From: Mikania micrantha
Taxonomy: Eukaryota; Streptophyta; Magnoliopsida; Asterales; Asteraceae
NCBI GenBank assembly: GCA_009363875.1
Contig: CM018691.1
Span: forward strand, 5,208,001 to 5,272,000
Direction: 5' to 3'
Length of the DNA stretch: 64,000 nt
Part shown: positions 47,097 through 59,490 of the stretch, in pieces
Position numbering within the stretch: position 1 is the first letter of the stretch
How the letters are laid out: the number at the start of each line of letters is the position of its first letter
The notes under the pieces: model-generated
Databases searched by the model: none
Seen by the model: the letters and a program-made list of their open reading frames with translations, nothing else
What the model was told of the DNA's origin: nothing
Program-made: the position numbers and the translations under genes

Positions 47097-49642
47097 TCAT
47101 AATTGTCTAGCTGGAAACGCCCGCCGTCCGACATTCCCAAATCTTTTTGCAACCCCAAATATAAGTGCTTTGGTCAACTGCCCATGGTCAAGGCTGCAAG
47201 CAAGAATGACAGCCCCCGCGATAACTAAAAGCTTCTGTGTGTTCATATTTTTTTCTTGATGGACCATCATTTGGGTCTGACCCACATCTTCATCAGATTC
47301 TAAACGGGTCAAGTAATCTTGATTGATTTTGGTACTCATTTGAGCCATTACTACATGATGTGATACTACTGTCTTTGAACAAACGCGCTCTTTTTGGTAC
47401 CAACGAAAACCCTGCTCAATCTTTTTCGCTGTTCCCCACATTCCATGCCTTACTCCAAATTTGGCAATTTCCCATGGGATGCCCATGTCTTCAAAATGAA
47501 AGAATATTACCTCACATGCAGGCTGGTTGTTCCCTTTCTTTGATTTCACTGTTATCATGCATTAATAAAGTTCATAGAATTTACAAAATTTTGCATCTTT
47601 TATAACTGGTGATTGAGTATGAGAAACATAATACCTGATCTAATGAACCAACTAGAATAATAAACATCAACACGCCGTGGTTTCTGCTTTCTTGGGACTG
47701 AATGGCAAGGTACTCCCTAGAGTAAGAAAACAATGAGATCCAAAAAGTCCCATACTTTTATATCAAATGTCGAAGAATTGGGTCGGGCTTTTACCCGTTC
47801 CTTTTCAAATAAAAGGCCATATGTTTTTTTTATCAGAGGTGGTGGAATCAAGTTAGGCTTTGACCGGCTTCATTGTAAATAAATGGCCATATTGTTTATC
47901 AGGGTGGTAGAATACTAGAATCTGGTTAGTTTTTGGCCCGATTCTTTTTGGATAAATGGGTTGAAATTAAACTCTAATTCACTAGAGCAAGAAAACAATG
48001 AGTTTCAAGAAAACCACATTTTTTAATCAGAGTTGAGGTATTTTGACCCTTTTTTTTAACCAAAAAGTCCATATTTTTTTTTATATTCAGACCATGCTTT
48101 GACCTGTTTCACGTATAAAAACAGGTCAAAAATTGACCCCTCTAAATTTACAATATAGGTGCTACTGTTCTACCTTTGTGACACAATAAAAAGATCCTTC
48201 TAATTCCCAAATCCGTCTGCCAATTATGTATTCTCTATCACTGCAAAAGAAAGGGAACTGGATCGACACATAAAACACCAGTAAGAACACAAATGCAACG
48301 TTATACAAAAGTCATGAAACCGATCAATAAAAACTCAACTCACCCTGCGTATCCAATGGACAACACTTGCACCTATGGCGGGAAATTCTTCTAGAATTGT
48401 CGCATGTAAAAGCATATCATCCCATTTTAATCTTAATTCATCATCCCAAAAGAAATCCCTCAATAGTTCAGGTGTAGCATCTTCATATGTGGTCATGCTA
48501 CAATATTGTGGAGGACCAGACTATCATAACAAAGATGAACAGATCAATCAAAACGCCATGTGACATGTAAGCTGATGTGGCATTAACTGGTGCCATGTCA
48601 GCAATTAAAAGAGTGTTATGTGTGGATTGTTATTACCTCAAGATCTCTTTGCCATGCTTGGTAGGTCATTGTAGGGGTTGAGCGGTCCATCATACGCTTC
48701 CATGGAGGACCACCATCTCTCTTCTCGACAAGACGCCACAAGCGTTTTAAATTATCATCTTTAAGAAGATGACCATCCTCTTTCTTGGCAACCGATGAAC
48801 TACATGATAACAGAAAAAATTTCAAAATTGATAATAAATGTACATAATTTGTTGAGCTTAATTTAAAATTTGGAGCATCTCAAGGTGGATGAAAGCAACT
48901 ATTGTCAATCGATAGTTCTTGCGAACTGCATAAACTGTCAAAATACAGGTTCTGTAGTTCTAGAACATTCATAATCTAGTACTTTACAGGGTCAGCTGCA
49001 TTGTGTTTAAGGATCTAGATAATCAAAATACTCAGAATTAGTTTCACTATAGATCATCTGCTTAGATTTGCAACAGGCAACTTCAAACTGCTTCCCAACA
49101 CCTAAAAACAGCTTGATCACAACACATTGAAAGGATAACCAGTTTTAATAAGCAATCCCAAGCATCTCTAGAACATGATCATTAAAAGGACAAACACTCA
49201 CTATGTCTTGCTTCCAAAAAAGATGTATAAAAAATAAAAAAATTGGTGCATGTGTATTCTGTATTTTCAATTCAAGAAACTATAATACATAATCTTGAAC
49301 AAAACTATAAACTATGAAGAATCAACACAAGCATGACAAGAGCTACCTGCAACTAGGATCATCAACAAACGGCAACTTAAAACTAACATTGGTCTGAACC
49401 GGTTGGTGCTGAGGGTTTTGGTTCTGATTCTGGTTCGGGTTTGACTCATTCATGTGATCCTTGACTAACGAACCATCAAATGCGTAATCGCTAAAGCCAG
49501 CCCACCTAGGTCTCCACACCCATCCAACCACAATCCCGATCAAGAAAGCAATTGAAAGAAAACCAAGAAACACCAACATCTCAGAAAACCTTAAAATCTC
49601 ATATAACCTTAAAATCTCAGAAAAAGATTCAACAAGATGCAT
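47097..49642 (-). CDS. START-domain membrane protein (polyketide cyclase/lipid transport superfamily)
   Basis: Six exons on the minus strand (49642-49347, 48799-48637, 48520-48344, 48257-48174, 47716-47635, 47548-47097) join in frame to 417 residues with GT-AG borders. An N-terminal membrane helix lies at about 22-43 (LVFLGFLSIAFLIGIVVGW), then a polar Asn/Gln-rich linker. From about 105 the START-type fold follows: LWRLVEKRDGGPPWKRMMDR, FFWDDELRLKWDDML, REYIIGRRIW and VYYSSWFIRS, then FHFEDMGIPWEIAKFGVRHGMW. A hydrophobic stretch near the C-terminus (LLVIAGAVILACSL) may be a second membrane segment. The layout matches Arabidopsis proteins such as the At4g14500 and At3g23080 group. They are predicted to bind a lipid in a cavity, but the ligand is not known. 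Intron 4 (47717-48173) holds diverged internal repeats. Confidence 0.9.
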
Positions 49643-49659
49643 GATTTTGAAACAATAAT

Positions 49660-50780
49660 GAACATATGTGAAGGATTATGATATGGGTATAGAAGAAAAT
49701 TGATCTTTGGGTAAAAAGAAGCGAAGATTTAAGAAGAATGTTTGTTTGTCTGCAGGCAGGAGAGTTTTAGGGTATAACAACAACGTCAGGAAGGAAGGAT
49801 AAGGATGAAGGATGCAAGAAATGGGGGGAATTAAGAACCGCCAATGGTGAACAAGATGATCGCAGCCGTTGAATTGAAATCAACGGTGGAAGAGACGATG
49901 AATCCAAGGTTTAATAGTGTAGTGTGTGCTGGAACGTTCAAAATGTTAGGCCTGTGTTGTAACGTCTCACATGTGGTTTTTGAGCTCCTTTGTTTTCACA
50001 CACTGTTTTTGGAGTTTCCAAAGATTGCTTTGTTTGTTTATTTTTATTATAATTAATTAACAAAATAATTTAAATTAGTTATTTAAAAATTTATTAATCG
50101 AAAAGATTAGTTAAAAAACTAGTTTAGTGTAATGAAATTGAGGACATACAAAATCGTACATAAAAAAAACCAAGTGACTAATGATGGACGTATAAATGCT
50201 TGCCCTTTTTGGTATCTTATTGAGCGGTTAGAGTAGGTCAATTTTTATCCTAGTTTTATTAACCGGTTTTCAAATGTTTTCTTGTTTTTTTTACCAGTTT
50301 CAATTGGGTTCTTACACAATCAAACTAATAATACATACAACACTTCAGAAAAAAAAATGTTGCTTGAGACATTGTTGATGCTATTGAACATAATTTATTT
50401 TGTAATAAAAATTAAAAAGCAAGTGTTGTATGAGAAATTAAGGGCATAAACGAACATAAAAAGAGTATTTTCAAGTATGATACTCAACCAAGTCATCTCA
50501 TACATATTTATAATAACTTATAAAATACACAAAAGTCATTTGAAGCCTCCAAACGATCAAAAACCACATCCTAACCTTGCTTTTTAGGTCAGGTAAGAAC
50601 CGGTCGAGGAAAAATATGCGAGAACCCGGCAGAACTTGCCGTCTATTAGTAAGTATGGACCAATTTCACTGGTGACCTAATAGGAACCGGTTTTGCGGCT
50701 GACTAGGCTATAATACGATGAAATCAGTGACCCTTGATCATAAGTGGAGTCTGGTCTAAAATATCATAAGACATCACACT
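49660..50780. other. 5' flank of START gene and intergenic DNA
   Basis: The promoter and leader of the START gene should lie at about 49650-49850. A 70-codon plus-strand frame at 49844-50056 has no domain and probably reflects leader or promoter sequence. The rest is AT-rich with nothing recognised. Confidence 0.4.
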
Positions 50781-50781
50781 G

Positions 50782-51090
50782 TGTTACAAGCCAAACAGAA
50801 GAGCTCAACCCAAAAGACTATTATGATGAATGAGAGAGCTCATTTGACTTATAAAGTCCACATCAATTGCCCATACAACCGATGTGGGACAAGTCCCATA
50901 CCTTGCAATGGTTTTGATCCGTAACAATCGACCCTCCTTAAGGGCCAACGTCCTCGTTGGTCACGGCTGGCTCCTTCCAGGCCACCATTCCTTGGGTCAC
51001 CACTTCAACCTGGCTCCAATACCATTGTTACAAGCCAAACATGAGAGCTTAACCCAAAAGACTAGTATGATGGGTGAGAGAGCCCACTAT
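50782..51090 (-). mobile_element. TRIM retrotransposon, right LTR truncated
   Basis: The left LTR (50782-50926, 145 bp) starts TGTTACAAGCC and ends CCGTAACA. A second copy of its start begins at 51026 and is lost after about 51088. Only 99 bp lie between. That internal part has, on the minus strand, TGGTATTGGAGCC (51024-51012), a one- or two-base variant of the Met tRNA primer site next to the right LTR, and AAGGAGGGTCGAT next to the left LTR as polypurine tract. Direct LTRs with primer site and tract but no coding space define a TRIM. The element is in minus orientation. Confidence 0.72.
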
Positions 51091-51211
51091 ATATCATTAC
51101 CTTCGTTTCCGCTTCTTTCGACACTAAGATAACCTAAACCGTTCAAACTTGTACATACATAATAAGAAGGAATGTTATTTTTTTTTTGCCAAACTTGTTA
51201 ACAAGACACTA

Positions 51212-51329
51212 TGAGCCGGGGGTCTCCTCTGAAGCAGCCTCTCTACCCAATTTTTAGGTAGGGGTAAGGTTTGTGTTCATCTCACCCCCAGACCCTACTT
51301 AAAAGTGGGATTTCACTGGGTTTGTTTGT
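51212..51329 (+). mobile_element. SINE, 5'-truncated, with 17-bp target duplication
   Basis: TTGTTAACAAGACACTA occurs at 51195-51211 and again at 51330-51346, perfect over 17 bp. Between them lies sequence ending CACTGGGTTTGTTTG, the 3' end of the Au/TS type of plant SINE with its TTG or TTTG tail. The tRNA-related head with box A and B is missing. A similar sequence lies in reverse at about 59345-59490. Confidence 0.75.
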
Positions 51330-51349
51330 TTGTTAACAAGACACTAACA

Positions 51350-51860
51350 TATGTTTCTTTATATAAAAAAGTTAAATTTTAAGTTGAAAAGGGAACAAAA
51401 AGATGGAATTACCAAATGGGTATGATTCTTTGTTCAACTGTTTGGTTGATGATATATGATGGGTTAAATGCCAGGAATGAAACCCAAATGTCAATTATGG
51501 AGGATGGAACACCCATTCAACCTACCATCAAATCCATTTGATGAACTGTTAATCCAGTCAAGGTTAATATGCAGCTTACTTACCAGCCTTTACCAAACAA
51601 AGATTGCGATTATAGAAGATCATGAACCCGTCGTATTCCACTTAGTTCGGACTTGAAGATTACAGACTCGGTTTTTCTAGTTCTTGAATGACAACAGTAC
51701 ACAGTACACATCGTTTTAAGGGAAACTAAACATATTTGGGCGCGTAAAGGTTCAAGCTTTAGTTAATCTTGAAATCAAGATCGTGTGTTTGTGTATGCAA
51801 GTAATCACCATCTTCTTTTATAATATCAGAATCATGAGTCTGTCATCCAGTGTTTGTTTT
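51350..51860. other. Intergenic and probable 3' UTR of PSRP1
   Basis: A 62-codon plus frame at 51468-51656 has no domain. The 3' end of the PSRP1 transcript (minus strand) probably lies in 51650-51865. Nothing else was recognised. Confidence 0.4.
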
Positions 51861-51865
51861 GCAAA

Positions 51866-54676
51866 CTAGTGTTGACTCAGAATTTCGGCATCCACATCCT
51901 CTACTTTCTCAGTTTCACCATTCTCTTTCGGAACTATAATCCCATAGCCTCCTGAATTTCTTTTGTACAAGATATTAATCTCACCTGCAATAATAACCAT
52001 CAAATTTAGTATTAACACCAAATCATATTTAGATTGTTTTTATCCAACAAGTGCACAACTAACTCCAAAATCGTTTTACAAAAAGAAGCTAGATTATTTG
52101 GGGTTACGAAAGTTATAAAGAAATCACCAAAAACTCTGCGGATCGATTTGTATTATGCTTTTATCCAATGGGTCAAACGGTTGAAGTCGTCTAAAGCGTA
52201 CAAAAATGCATAATACGTCCTAAATTGATTTACTGAAAGGGTTGATTATTTGGGTTGATAAAAGTTAGAAAGGAACCAGCAAAAAAATCTGTGGGGGTCG
52301 ATCTATATTATATATATTTTTTTATCTAATGAGTGGTCAAACGGGTTGAAGTTGCCCAATGTGTTCAAAAATGCATAACTAACTCCTATATCGTTTTACT
52401 AAAAGAAGCTAGATTATTTGGGTTGATTAAAAAGAAAAAAGAAATTAACAAAAAAGTCTTTGTGGTTTAATTCGTATAAAATTTTTTACTCAACGGGTCA
52501 AACTGATAATGCATAACTAGCTCCAATATCGTTTAACTAAAATAAGCATAGTTTATTTGGGACGATGAAAGCTAAAAAAAGTAACAAAAGAGTTTTTATG
52601 GGTCAGTTTGTATCATATTTTTTTATCCAATGGGTTAAACAACTTGAAAGTCATCCAAAGTGTACAAAAATACATAACAAACTCCAAAATATTTTATTAA
52701 AAGAATCTTAGATTATTTGGGTTGATAAAAGTTGAGAAGAATCAACAAATATATCTTTGTGGGTTGACCCACCACCCGACAAATCCACCACTAATCCAAA
52801 TCAATGAAAACTCAACAAATTAAGCAGAAAGACTTGCCTGTTTCTTCATTTCGAAACCCATAAAAGTCATGGTCAACATTTTCTAGTTGTTCAATTGCTT
52901 CTGCGACAGTCAAAGGGGGCATATCGAAGTATTTTGTTCGAACAATCTGATCAAATAGTTTTAATTTAGCTAAAAACAAACATATAATTGGAAAATCATA
53001 ATGGAAACTAAAAATCTATATGCTAACCTTAGGGACAAGATCATCTGTAAAGACTTCACTTGTATCTTCTTCTTCTTCTTGAGGAACTGCAACAGAGTCT
53101 TGATTTATCAATATTTGTGGGTCCCTAACTTTCTGTCTATCAAAACCCTTCATGTGTCTCCCATGATCTGAATCTTTCTCCTTAATTTTCCTTAGTTTTC
53201 TTTGAATCACAGAAGTTACCAGATCAATACTTGCATACAATGTTTCTGCTTCTTCTTCCGCCCGAATCACTCCATGTTTCTTGGTAAATAATGTAACCTA
53301 TGTTTTCAAGTGAATTTATCAAAGAAGAACTCAAATTTTAACACCAAAAACCAAGGGGTCAACTACTGAAAGCCTGAAACTAATTTGCTTTTTTATTTAT
53401 TTTTCAGATATATAACCCGTATTAGTATATCACCTACAAGTTATAACTTAACAAGTACAGTGATTTTATAGGAATTTTTCGACTTTGAGCAATGTATTTA
53501 AGTAACAATGATATTAAATTGTAAAACCCGTCCCACAGAATTGTAATTCGGTTGGATCGGTTCAATCCAATCCAACAATTGGATAGACGATCCACCCATT
53601 TAATCACCCCTACTTATAATACCAAAAACATTTAAAAGTTATCAGAATTAGCAATGTATTTTAACCTTTTTGACAAAATGTGAGCAGAGTGCTTTCACAT
53701 TTGTTACTAATGTGAAAGCACAACATGGTTCTATTTCTGTAAAACACATTTTCAGGGTGATTTGTGATTGGTTGCTAACATTGATACCAAATGCAAATAC
53801 AATGTTTGTAGTAGTTACTGATATTGTATAGCATTGTTTTCAAGGCAGATAGGCACACTCAATGCACATAGGCCTCATTTAGCACACTTTTGGTAGGATT
53901 GGTACAATTTTCACCACTTAGATTGACCTAAAAGAGTAATTTTAAAAGCTAGATAACCTTAACAAAAAATCAAATAATTGGATGTTCTCATTGTACATCG
54001 CTCCTAACAGTTACTATACTTCATAAAGGAGCTTTGAAAACCACATAAACAATTATACAAGTTTTGTTTACAATTGCATTATGCAATTATTATGATTTTC
54101 TCCTTAAAAATGATTCTAAAATCTAAAAAATAAAGTATATTTTAAGGAAATTAGTAGTAAATAATAACAGACCTCGCATCTGCGAACTTTAGGGCCTTTT
54201 CCAAATTCTCCACCCCTAACAGAAAGCCTAACATCTACTTCTCTAACAAGGTGGCTATGCTTTTGAATCGCCTTCCCCACCTTATCTTCAACATGATTCT
54301 TCACAGATTCAGACAGCTGTTTTATAATAAAACCGTTAAGTTATCTTAGATTTCAAGGAAGAAAAAAACACATTTTTATAATAAACCACCCATTTGAATA
54401 CAGGCAAACAGGGTAAATCACCTCAAGATTCTTGCCTTGAAGGATCAATTTCACAGATGACAGAGGACCATCCCACGACATTCGAATCAGAGAACTGTTT
54501 TGCTTCGTGATGGAGTTTCTGGGCTGGTTTTGAACAGAAATCTTGAAAAATGAACCGGATTTCAAGAAACTAGAGGAGAAAGAGAGTGATGAAGAAGATG
54601 AAGTGGGGCATGAATGGGGTAAATGGGTGTTTGTTAACTGTAAGGTGGGAGCTGGAGATGCATAAAATGAAGCCAT
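51866..54676 (-). CDS. PSRP1: Plastid ribosome hibernation-promoting factor (PSRP1)
   Basis: Five exons on the minus strand (54676-54422, 54316-54173, 53297-53028, 52946-52838, 51984-51866) join in frame to 298 residues. The first 65 or so residues are Ser/Thr-rich and lack acidic residues, as in a chloroplast transit peptide. The HPF/YfiA domain follows (VKLILQGKNLE, KHSHLVREVDVRLSVRGGEFGKGPKVRRCEV, TLYASIDLVTSVIQRKLRKIKEK). A variable linker leads to the C-terminal dimerisation domain (KYFDMPPLTVAEAIEQLENVDHDFYGFRNEETGEINILYKR). This is the long form of the family. It binds the decoding centre of 70S ribosomes in the stroma and stores them in an inactive state, for example in the dark. Intron 4 (52837-51985) starts with GC, not GT (CAG-GCAAGT), and contains a tandem repeat. 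A telo-box sits just upstream of the start. Confidence 0.95.
52055..52777. repeat. Degenerate tandem repeat (about 150 bp, five units) in PSRP1 intron 4
   Basis: Each unit has, in order, AACTCC-ATCGTTTTACT, AGATTATTTGGG, TTGTATTATG-TTTTATCCAATGGG, GTCAAACGG and TACAAAAATGCATAA. Units begin near 52058, 52215, 52378, 52518 and 52678. Identity between units is modest and several carry short gaps. The array fills most of the intron. Confidence 0.75.
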
Positions 54677-54710
54677 TTTTGGTGATAAATTGGGGGAATT
54701 GGATCAGGGA

Positions 54711-54719
54711 TTAGGGTTT
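54711..54719 (-). promoter_or_regulatory. Telo-box upstream of PSRP1
   Basis: On the minus strand AAAACCCTAA lies about 35 bases before the start codon. Telo-boxes of the AAACCCTAA type are common in promoters and leaders of plant translation genes. Confidence 0.5.
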
Positions 54720-54721
54720 TA

Positions 54722-55160
54722 GATATGCTTCAATGGGGAAGATGAATGGTGATTTTACTGGAAGGATTGTGACATGTTATGAGATTTTTTTGAATCATTA
54801 TCCGGATCCAGATAATATGCAGACTAGTGGCAGATTGTATCAAATCTTGGTCCCAGAGGCCATAATAACCTTTGTTTTTAAGGTAGAACGGATGACACCG
54901 AATCATGTAGGACATAAAAGATTTCAACAGGTTATTCCTCGTGTGACATTTGAAATACGCTAATTAAATTTTTAAATTCAGCAATTATGTTAAAATATTT
55001 TTTATTTATATTTTTTTTAAAATTTTGATAGCAATCAGAGATGTTAGTTATCAATGTTAAACCTAACACGTCTGAGGAACTTTAACAAATTTTGATTGTC
55101 TACACACTCTTTATTGATTTTGATTTTTTTTGAACGGCAATTTGGATCACTGATGAGCCA
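54722..55160. other. Upstream region of PSRP1
   Basis: A 76-codon plus frame at 54733-54963 lies head-to-head with PSRP1 and has no recognised domain. I treat it as promoter sequence. The rest is AT-rich. Confidence 0.35.
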
Positions 55161-55166
55161 CCCGAT

Positions 55167-57086
55167 TGTTGGTTTAAGCCCCTTTATACACACACAAATC
55201 ACGTATGAATTGAACTTGCAGATGACAAAAATAAAAATGGAATAAACTTCCTTTCAAACTTACTGCTATATTTTTATTAAACAAACCAATGTCTATATAT
55301 AGACTTACATATATAGAACGTGGGAATCAAAAAACCAATTCATCCTAAGGATTCCCCTAAAGAACCGGACAAACAAATGACTCATTCTTTTATCAACTTG
55401 CATGTATTCCCAATCTACACTGGCAAAGGAGTCGGTCTAATTTGACTCTTTCTTTATTCCTACTTGCACCAAACTATTAACCAAATTAAACCCACTTCTT
55501 ATTACTATGACCAGTCTTCATAACCCATGAATCGGAACCCATGAACACACCCGCGAACAACCGACTTGACCCGAATTGAACCCAAACCATCAAGATTAAT
55601 CCAAAATTCACCCCCTTAATCTTGATATCGGTTCTTGGTACTTGCTTGTTTCTTGCTACGAAACACACACGTCCTGTATCTTGCTAACTTTCGGTCTTGA
55701 TTCAAACTCGCACAGGTTGTCTTGCTTATTGCTATGATTAACAGGCTACTTGCTACCTGCTTTAAGAACACATCGGTTCTTCTTTCTTGCTTAATCGGTT
55801 CACAAATATCCAACCCGTCTATTGCTTTTGCTTTTGTTTCTTGCTATCTTGCTAACACCGCAATCAGTTTTCTTGCTAAACTTGCTTGCTTGATTCGAAC
55901 CGTTCTTACTTACTTGCTTCGAATGTTCCTTCTCTTGATCTTGCTCCATACTTTCCCTTGCTAAACGAACCGCATCGGGTCCGATCTCTTGCATTCTTGC
56001 TCACTTTCTTGCTTGTGTGCTTGCAAATAAAATAAAATGTCAAGTTGTATGTTTCCTTCTCGACAACTTCCAGCCATAAGATTTAGAATTTATTGCTCCC
56101 CTTCTTTTCTTTATTTTATTTCTTCAACTTGCAGCACCCAAGCTGCTTTGAACTAGCTTTCTTTCTTAGACACACCCCACTCGGTTGTCTCATTCGGTCT
56201 CGGACTATAACTTTCATTGTCTAGATGATATCGGTCTTTTGCAGCTCTTTTGACTTTTCGGTCTCACATTGGAACTCACTTTCTGGACACGGTCTTCTTC
56301 ACACCGGGTTTCTTCTACAACGTCGGTCTCTTCTTCGGTCTTTGGTTCACAACTCCGGTCTAATGTGAACACTTTCAGTCTTTCTTGCAAGCCGTTCGGT
56401 CTATTACGGCTTCAGTCTTCGAGTCGGTCTTTCCTTCTAACAACGGTACGGTTATTTCCATTGACGGTATCATTCGATGTTTGCTGCTTTGGAGCAGCCG
56501 GTCTTCATGTCTCTTCCACGATTCACATGAAATCGCCCCCTTCTTGAACACTTATCTGTTGCGTTTTCCCTGCAACCAAAAGGGCTACACCCTTTCGTGA
56601 ACCGACCCTCAAACCGGCACTCTTTCTTTAACTTGGCTCTGATACCAATTGTTGGTTTAGGCCCCTTTATACACACACAAATCACGTATGAATTGAACTT
56701 GCAGATGACTAAAATAAAAATGGAATAAACTTCCTTTCAAACTTATTGCTATATTTTTATTAAACAAACCAATGTCTATATATAGACTTACATATATAGA
56801 ACGTGGGAATCAAAACACCAATTCATCCTAAGGATTCACCTAAAGAACCGGACAAATAAATGACTCATTCTTTTATCAACGTGCATGTATTCCCAATCTA
56901 CACTAGCAAAGGAATCGGTCTAATTTGACTCTTTCTTTATTCCTACTTGCACCAAACTATTAACCAAATTAAACCCACTTCTTATTACTAAGACCAGTCT
57001 TCATAACCCATGAATCGGAACTCATGAACACTCCTGCGAACAACCGACTTGACAACCGAACCCAAACCATCAAGATCAATCCAACA
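55167..57086 (-). mobile_element. Non-coding LTR retrotransposon (1.92 kb, LARD/TRIM-like)
   Basis: The LTRs are at 55167-55610 (444 bp) and 56650-57086 (437 bp). Both begin TGTTGGTTTA and end in CA, with CCGAT duplicated outside at 55162-55166 and 57087-57091. On the minus strand the primer site TGGTATCAGAGCC is at 56647-56635, and the polypurine tract ATTAAGGGGG is at 55620-55611 next to the 3' LTR. The internal 1.04 kb has no protein domain and is built from pyrimidine-rich words such as CTTGCTTGC and TTCGGTCTT. It must rely on proteins of another element. The LTR type suggests a Copia partner (inference). The LTRs differ at several places, so it is older than element C. Confidence 0.88.
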
Positions 57087-57091
57087 CCGAT

Positions 57092-59340
57092 CATATCCAT
57101 ACCCAATAGAAGGAAACCCATCATAGGTGAAGGAAAACCTTCTAACCTAGCATGAAACATTTATTTTGTCCATGTCATGACTTGAACACGTGACCTTCCC
57201 AATATTTAAGTCAAATGGTACCTCCCCTCAACTACTTGACTAGTTGACCTGATGATTATTGGTTATTGATTTTGATTTAACTTCAAGTTTGTTTCTTGAG
57301 TTGCCAACTCTATCTATAATCTAAGAATTCTTGGTATGATTGTCAATACCTTTGACATATTTTAAGGTCATACCATTCAACGAATTTACAACCCTAATAT
57401 TATTTTGAAATTGGAAAATTCATGTTATGAATATTCATCAATCAAGGGTAACAAGAAGCATAAAAACACCATGTGTTTTCAAGACATGAATATAATCGTT
57501 GACGTAGATTACATGAGATTCAAGAGGTTTAAACATTGCTTATCATACTAATAGGAGACTGTTGTAATCCGAGTCATTCTTATAAATGATAATTTCAATG
57601 TTAAGATATAGGAGATGAGCAAGGTATGAGAAAAAAATGGGTTTTTAGACATAATAAAGAGGTGAAATTAGATAAATAATCTAACTTGTTTTTCATGTGA
57701 TTGGATTTAACGTTGAAAATAAATGTTCTTTTACTAAAAGGACACGACTGCTATTAAAATGAAAATAAAAGATAAATGATATATAGCTGACATAATTAAT
57801 GAAGTTAAATGATACAATCATCAAGTGACTATAAAAATAAAGGACAAAATTTCTATATTACTTTTTTTAACAAAAAAATTTTGATTTCACTACCTTTTCT
57901 GTGTGACTTAAACATTTCACCTTAAAGTAGCAAATCTGAACTCTAAAAATTTATCATTTGAACTCAATATCTCACCCATGTGCTTATTTTCTTAAGATGT
58001 CTATGTAATTGTAAGTATGAAAACCATATATTAAATAACTAGTGACGGAATCTCACATGTTACAATCAAGTGTTTGGATTTGTAAGATTTGGTTTTGGCA
58101 ACCTATATATTATTCACCTGGTGAAAAACTGAGCTCGTTATTAAAAGTAAACACATCGCAAAAGTAAATCTAGAATTTTATATAACATTTAAAAAAGTGC
58201 AAGAAAGAAATAAGCCTTTAGGTAGCTTTAACATCTTAAACGTTCATGGTTTGATGACATTTAACATGCTACAATAATACATTCAAAAGTTTATAAACAT
58301 CATATTTTAATAGTTGTAAGTGAGACACGTTATATTGCTATAATCACTTGTACTGAGTATGCATATTATATTGTATATATGTATTATAGTAAAAATTTGC
58401 TAATATTATCACTTCAATGTTTACGAATCAATAAACCCTTGTTTCAATGTGGCTTAAGGCGATGTCAACCTATTATTAGATTATTCTATTATAAAATTCT
58501 TTTAACAAATATATGTTATTTGTTTAAGAGCCAAAGACATCCTATCAGAGAGTTTTTTCTTGTTCAAAAGGTTATGTTATTTTTCTCAAGCCAAGAACCA
58601 AAGATAGATGCTATGCATATTGTTGACTTTGATCAGATTTACCGGACCCTATACGGAGAGATTCCAAGTGTGTTTTTACTTTTTAGAGATACCGAGTTGA
58701 ATAAAGTTGAAAAAGAAGTAGTGATCAGTTACGAAAGTTTGCTAAATTTTAAAAAGAGTTAATCATGTCGTTGATCCCTATGGTATGTTGATTTTGCATT
58801 GGTGCTTCTTAACTTTCAAAAAATACACCGGTGATACAAATAATTTGAAAAAACGTAACATCGATGGTCCCTCGAATGGAAGGTCATTAATTTGTGTTGT
58901 TAAGCGGGTATAAAATGACTAAACTACCCTTCATAATTAGAAAAAAAAAACACAAATAAAACCATTGCCGTTAACTTCACCTCTTCGACGACATTACCCC
59001 TCCACCACCTCCACCACCATCTAGTATCTACCACACCGTTATCCACCAACTCACCGCAACTACCACCACAACATTAGGACCAAACACTGCAACAACTACA
59101 TGAGAACCACCACACCTCATTCCGGTGGACTAGCGAATGAATCGCAAAATTGGCTGACCTAGTAATCACAAAACATGAGATTGGGGTGAAATGCAAAAAA
59201 GATCAACAGTTGATGTGATCAAATTCGCGTTTGAATTGACGCCATTTTTAGGGATTTATGAAAGATAATCATGAGAGACTTAAGTATTGACTCCAAGTGA
59301 AGAGAATTATCAACGGAATTAAACTGGTTAGTTCAAAACG
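57092..59340. other. Intergenic, AT-rich
   Basis: No gene was recognised. The largest frame (58379-58762, 127 codons) has no domain and AT-biased composition. The first part (57092-57180) seems to continue the DNA into which the 1.9-kb LTR element inserted. A CCACCACC-rich stretch at 58990-59130 is low-complexity. Confidence 0.4.
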
Positions 59341-59344
59341 AAGA

Positions 59345-59490
59345 AATCATCATCATCATCGTACTCAGTATATCCCATCATTAGCAAAGTTAAGGTAGGG
59401 TCTAAGGAGGGTAAGATGTAGACCTCCTTACCTCTATCCAGTAGGAGTAGAGAGGCTGCTTTCAATGAGACCCCCGGCTCATGATGCCTT
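59345..59490 (-). mobile_element. SINE related to 51212-51329, minus strand
   Basis: Read in reverse it has GAGCCGGGGGTCTC, then AGCAGCCTCTCTAC, GGTAAGGAGGTCTACATC and CCCTCCTTAGACCCTAC. These match the order in the SINE at 51212. It ends in a GAT-type short repeat (ATCATCATCATCG at about 59347-59361). No target duplication was found. Confidence 0.6.

Noticed and set aside
54733..54963. 76-codon plus frame head-to-head with PSRP1
   Set aside because: No domain. It lies in the expected promoter region.
58379..58762. 127-codon plus-strand frame
   Set aside because: No recognisable domain, AT-driven composition, no promoter or intron signals and no neighbour supporting it. Likely chance.
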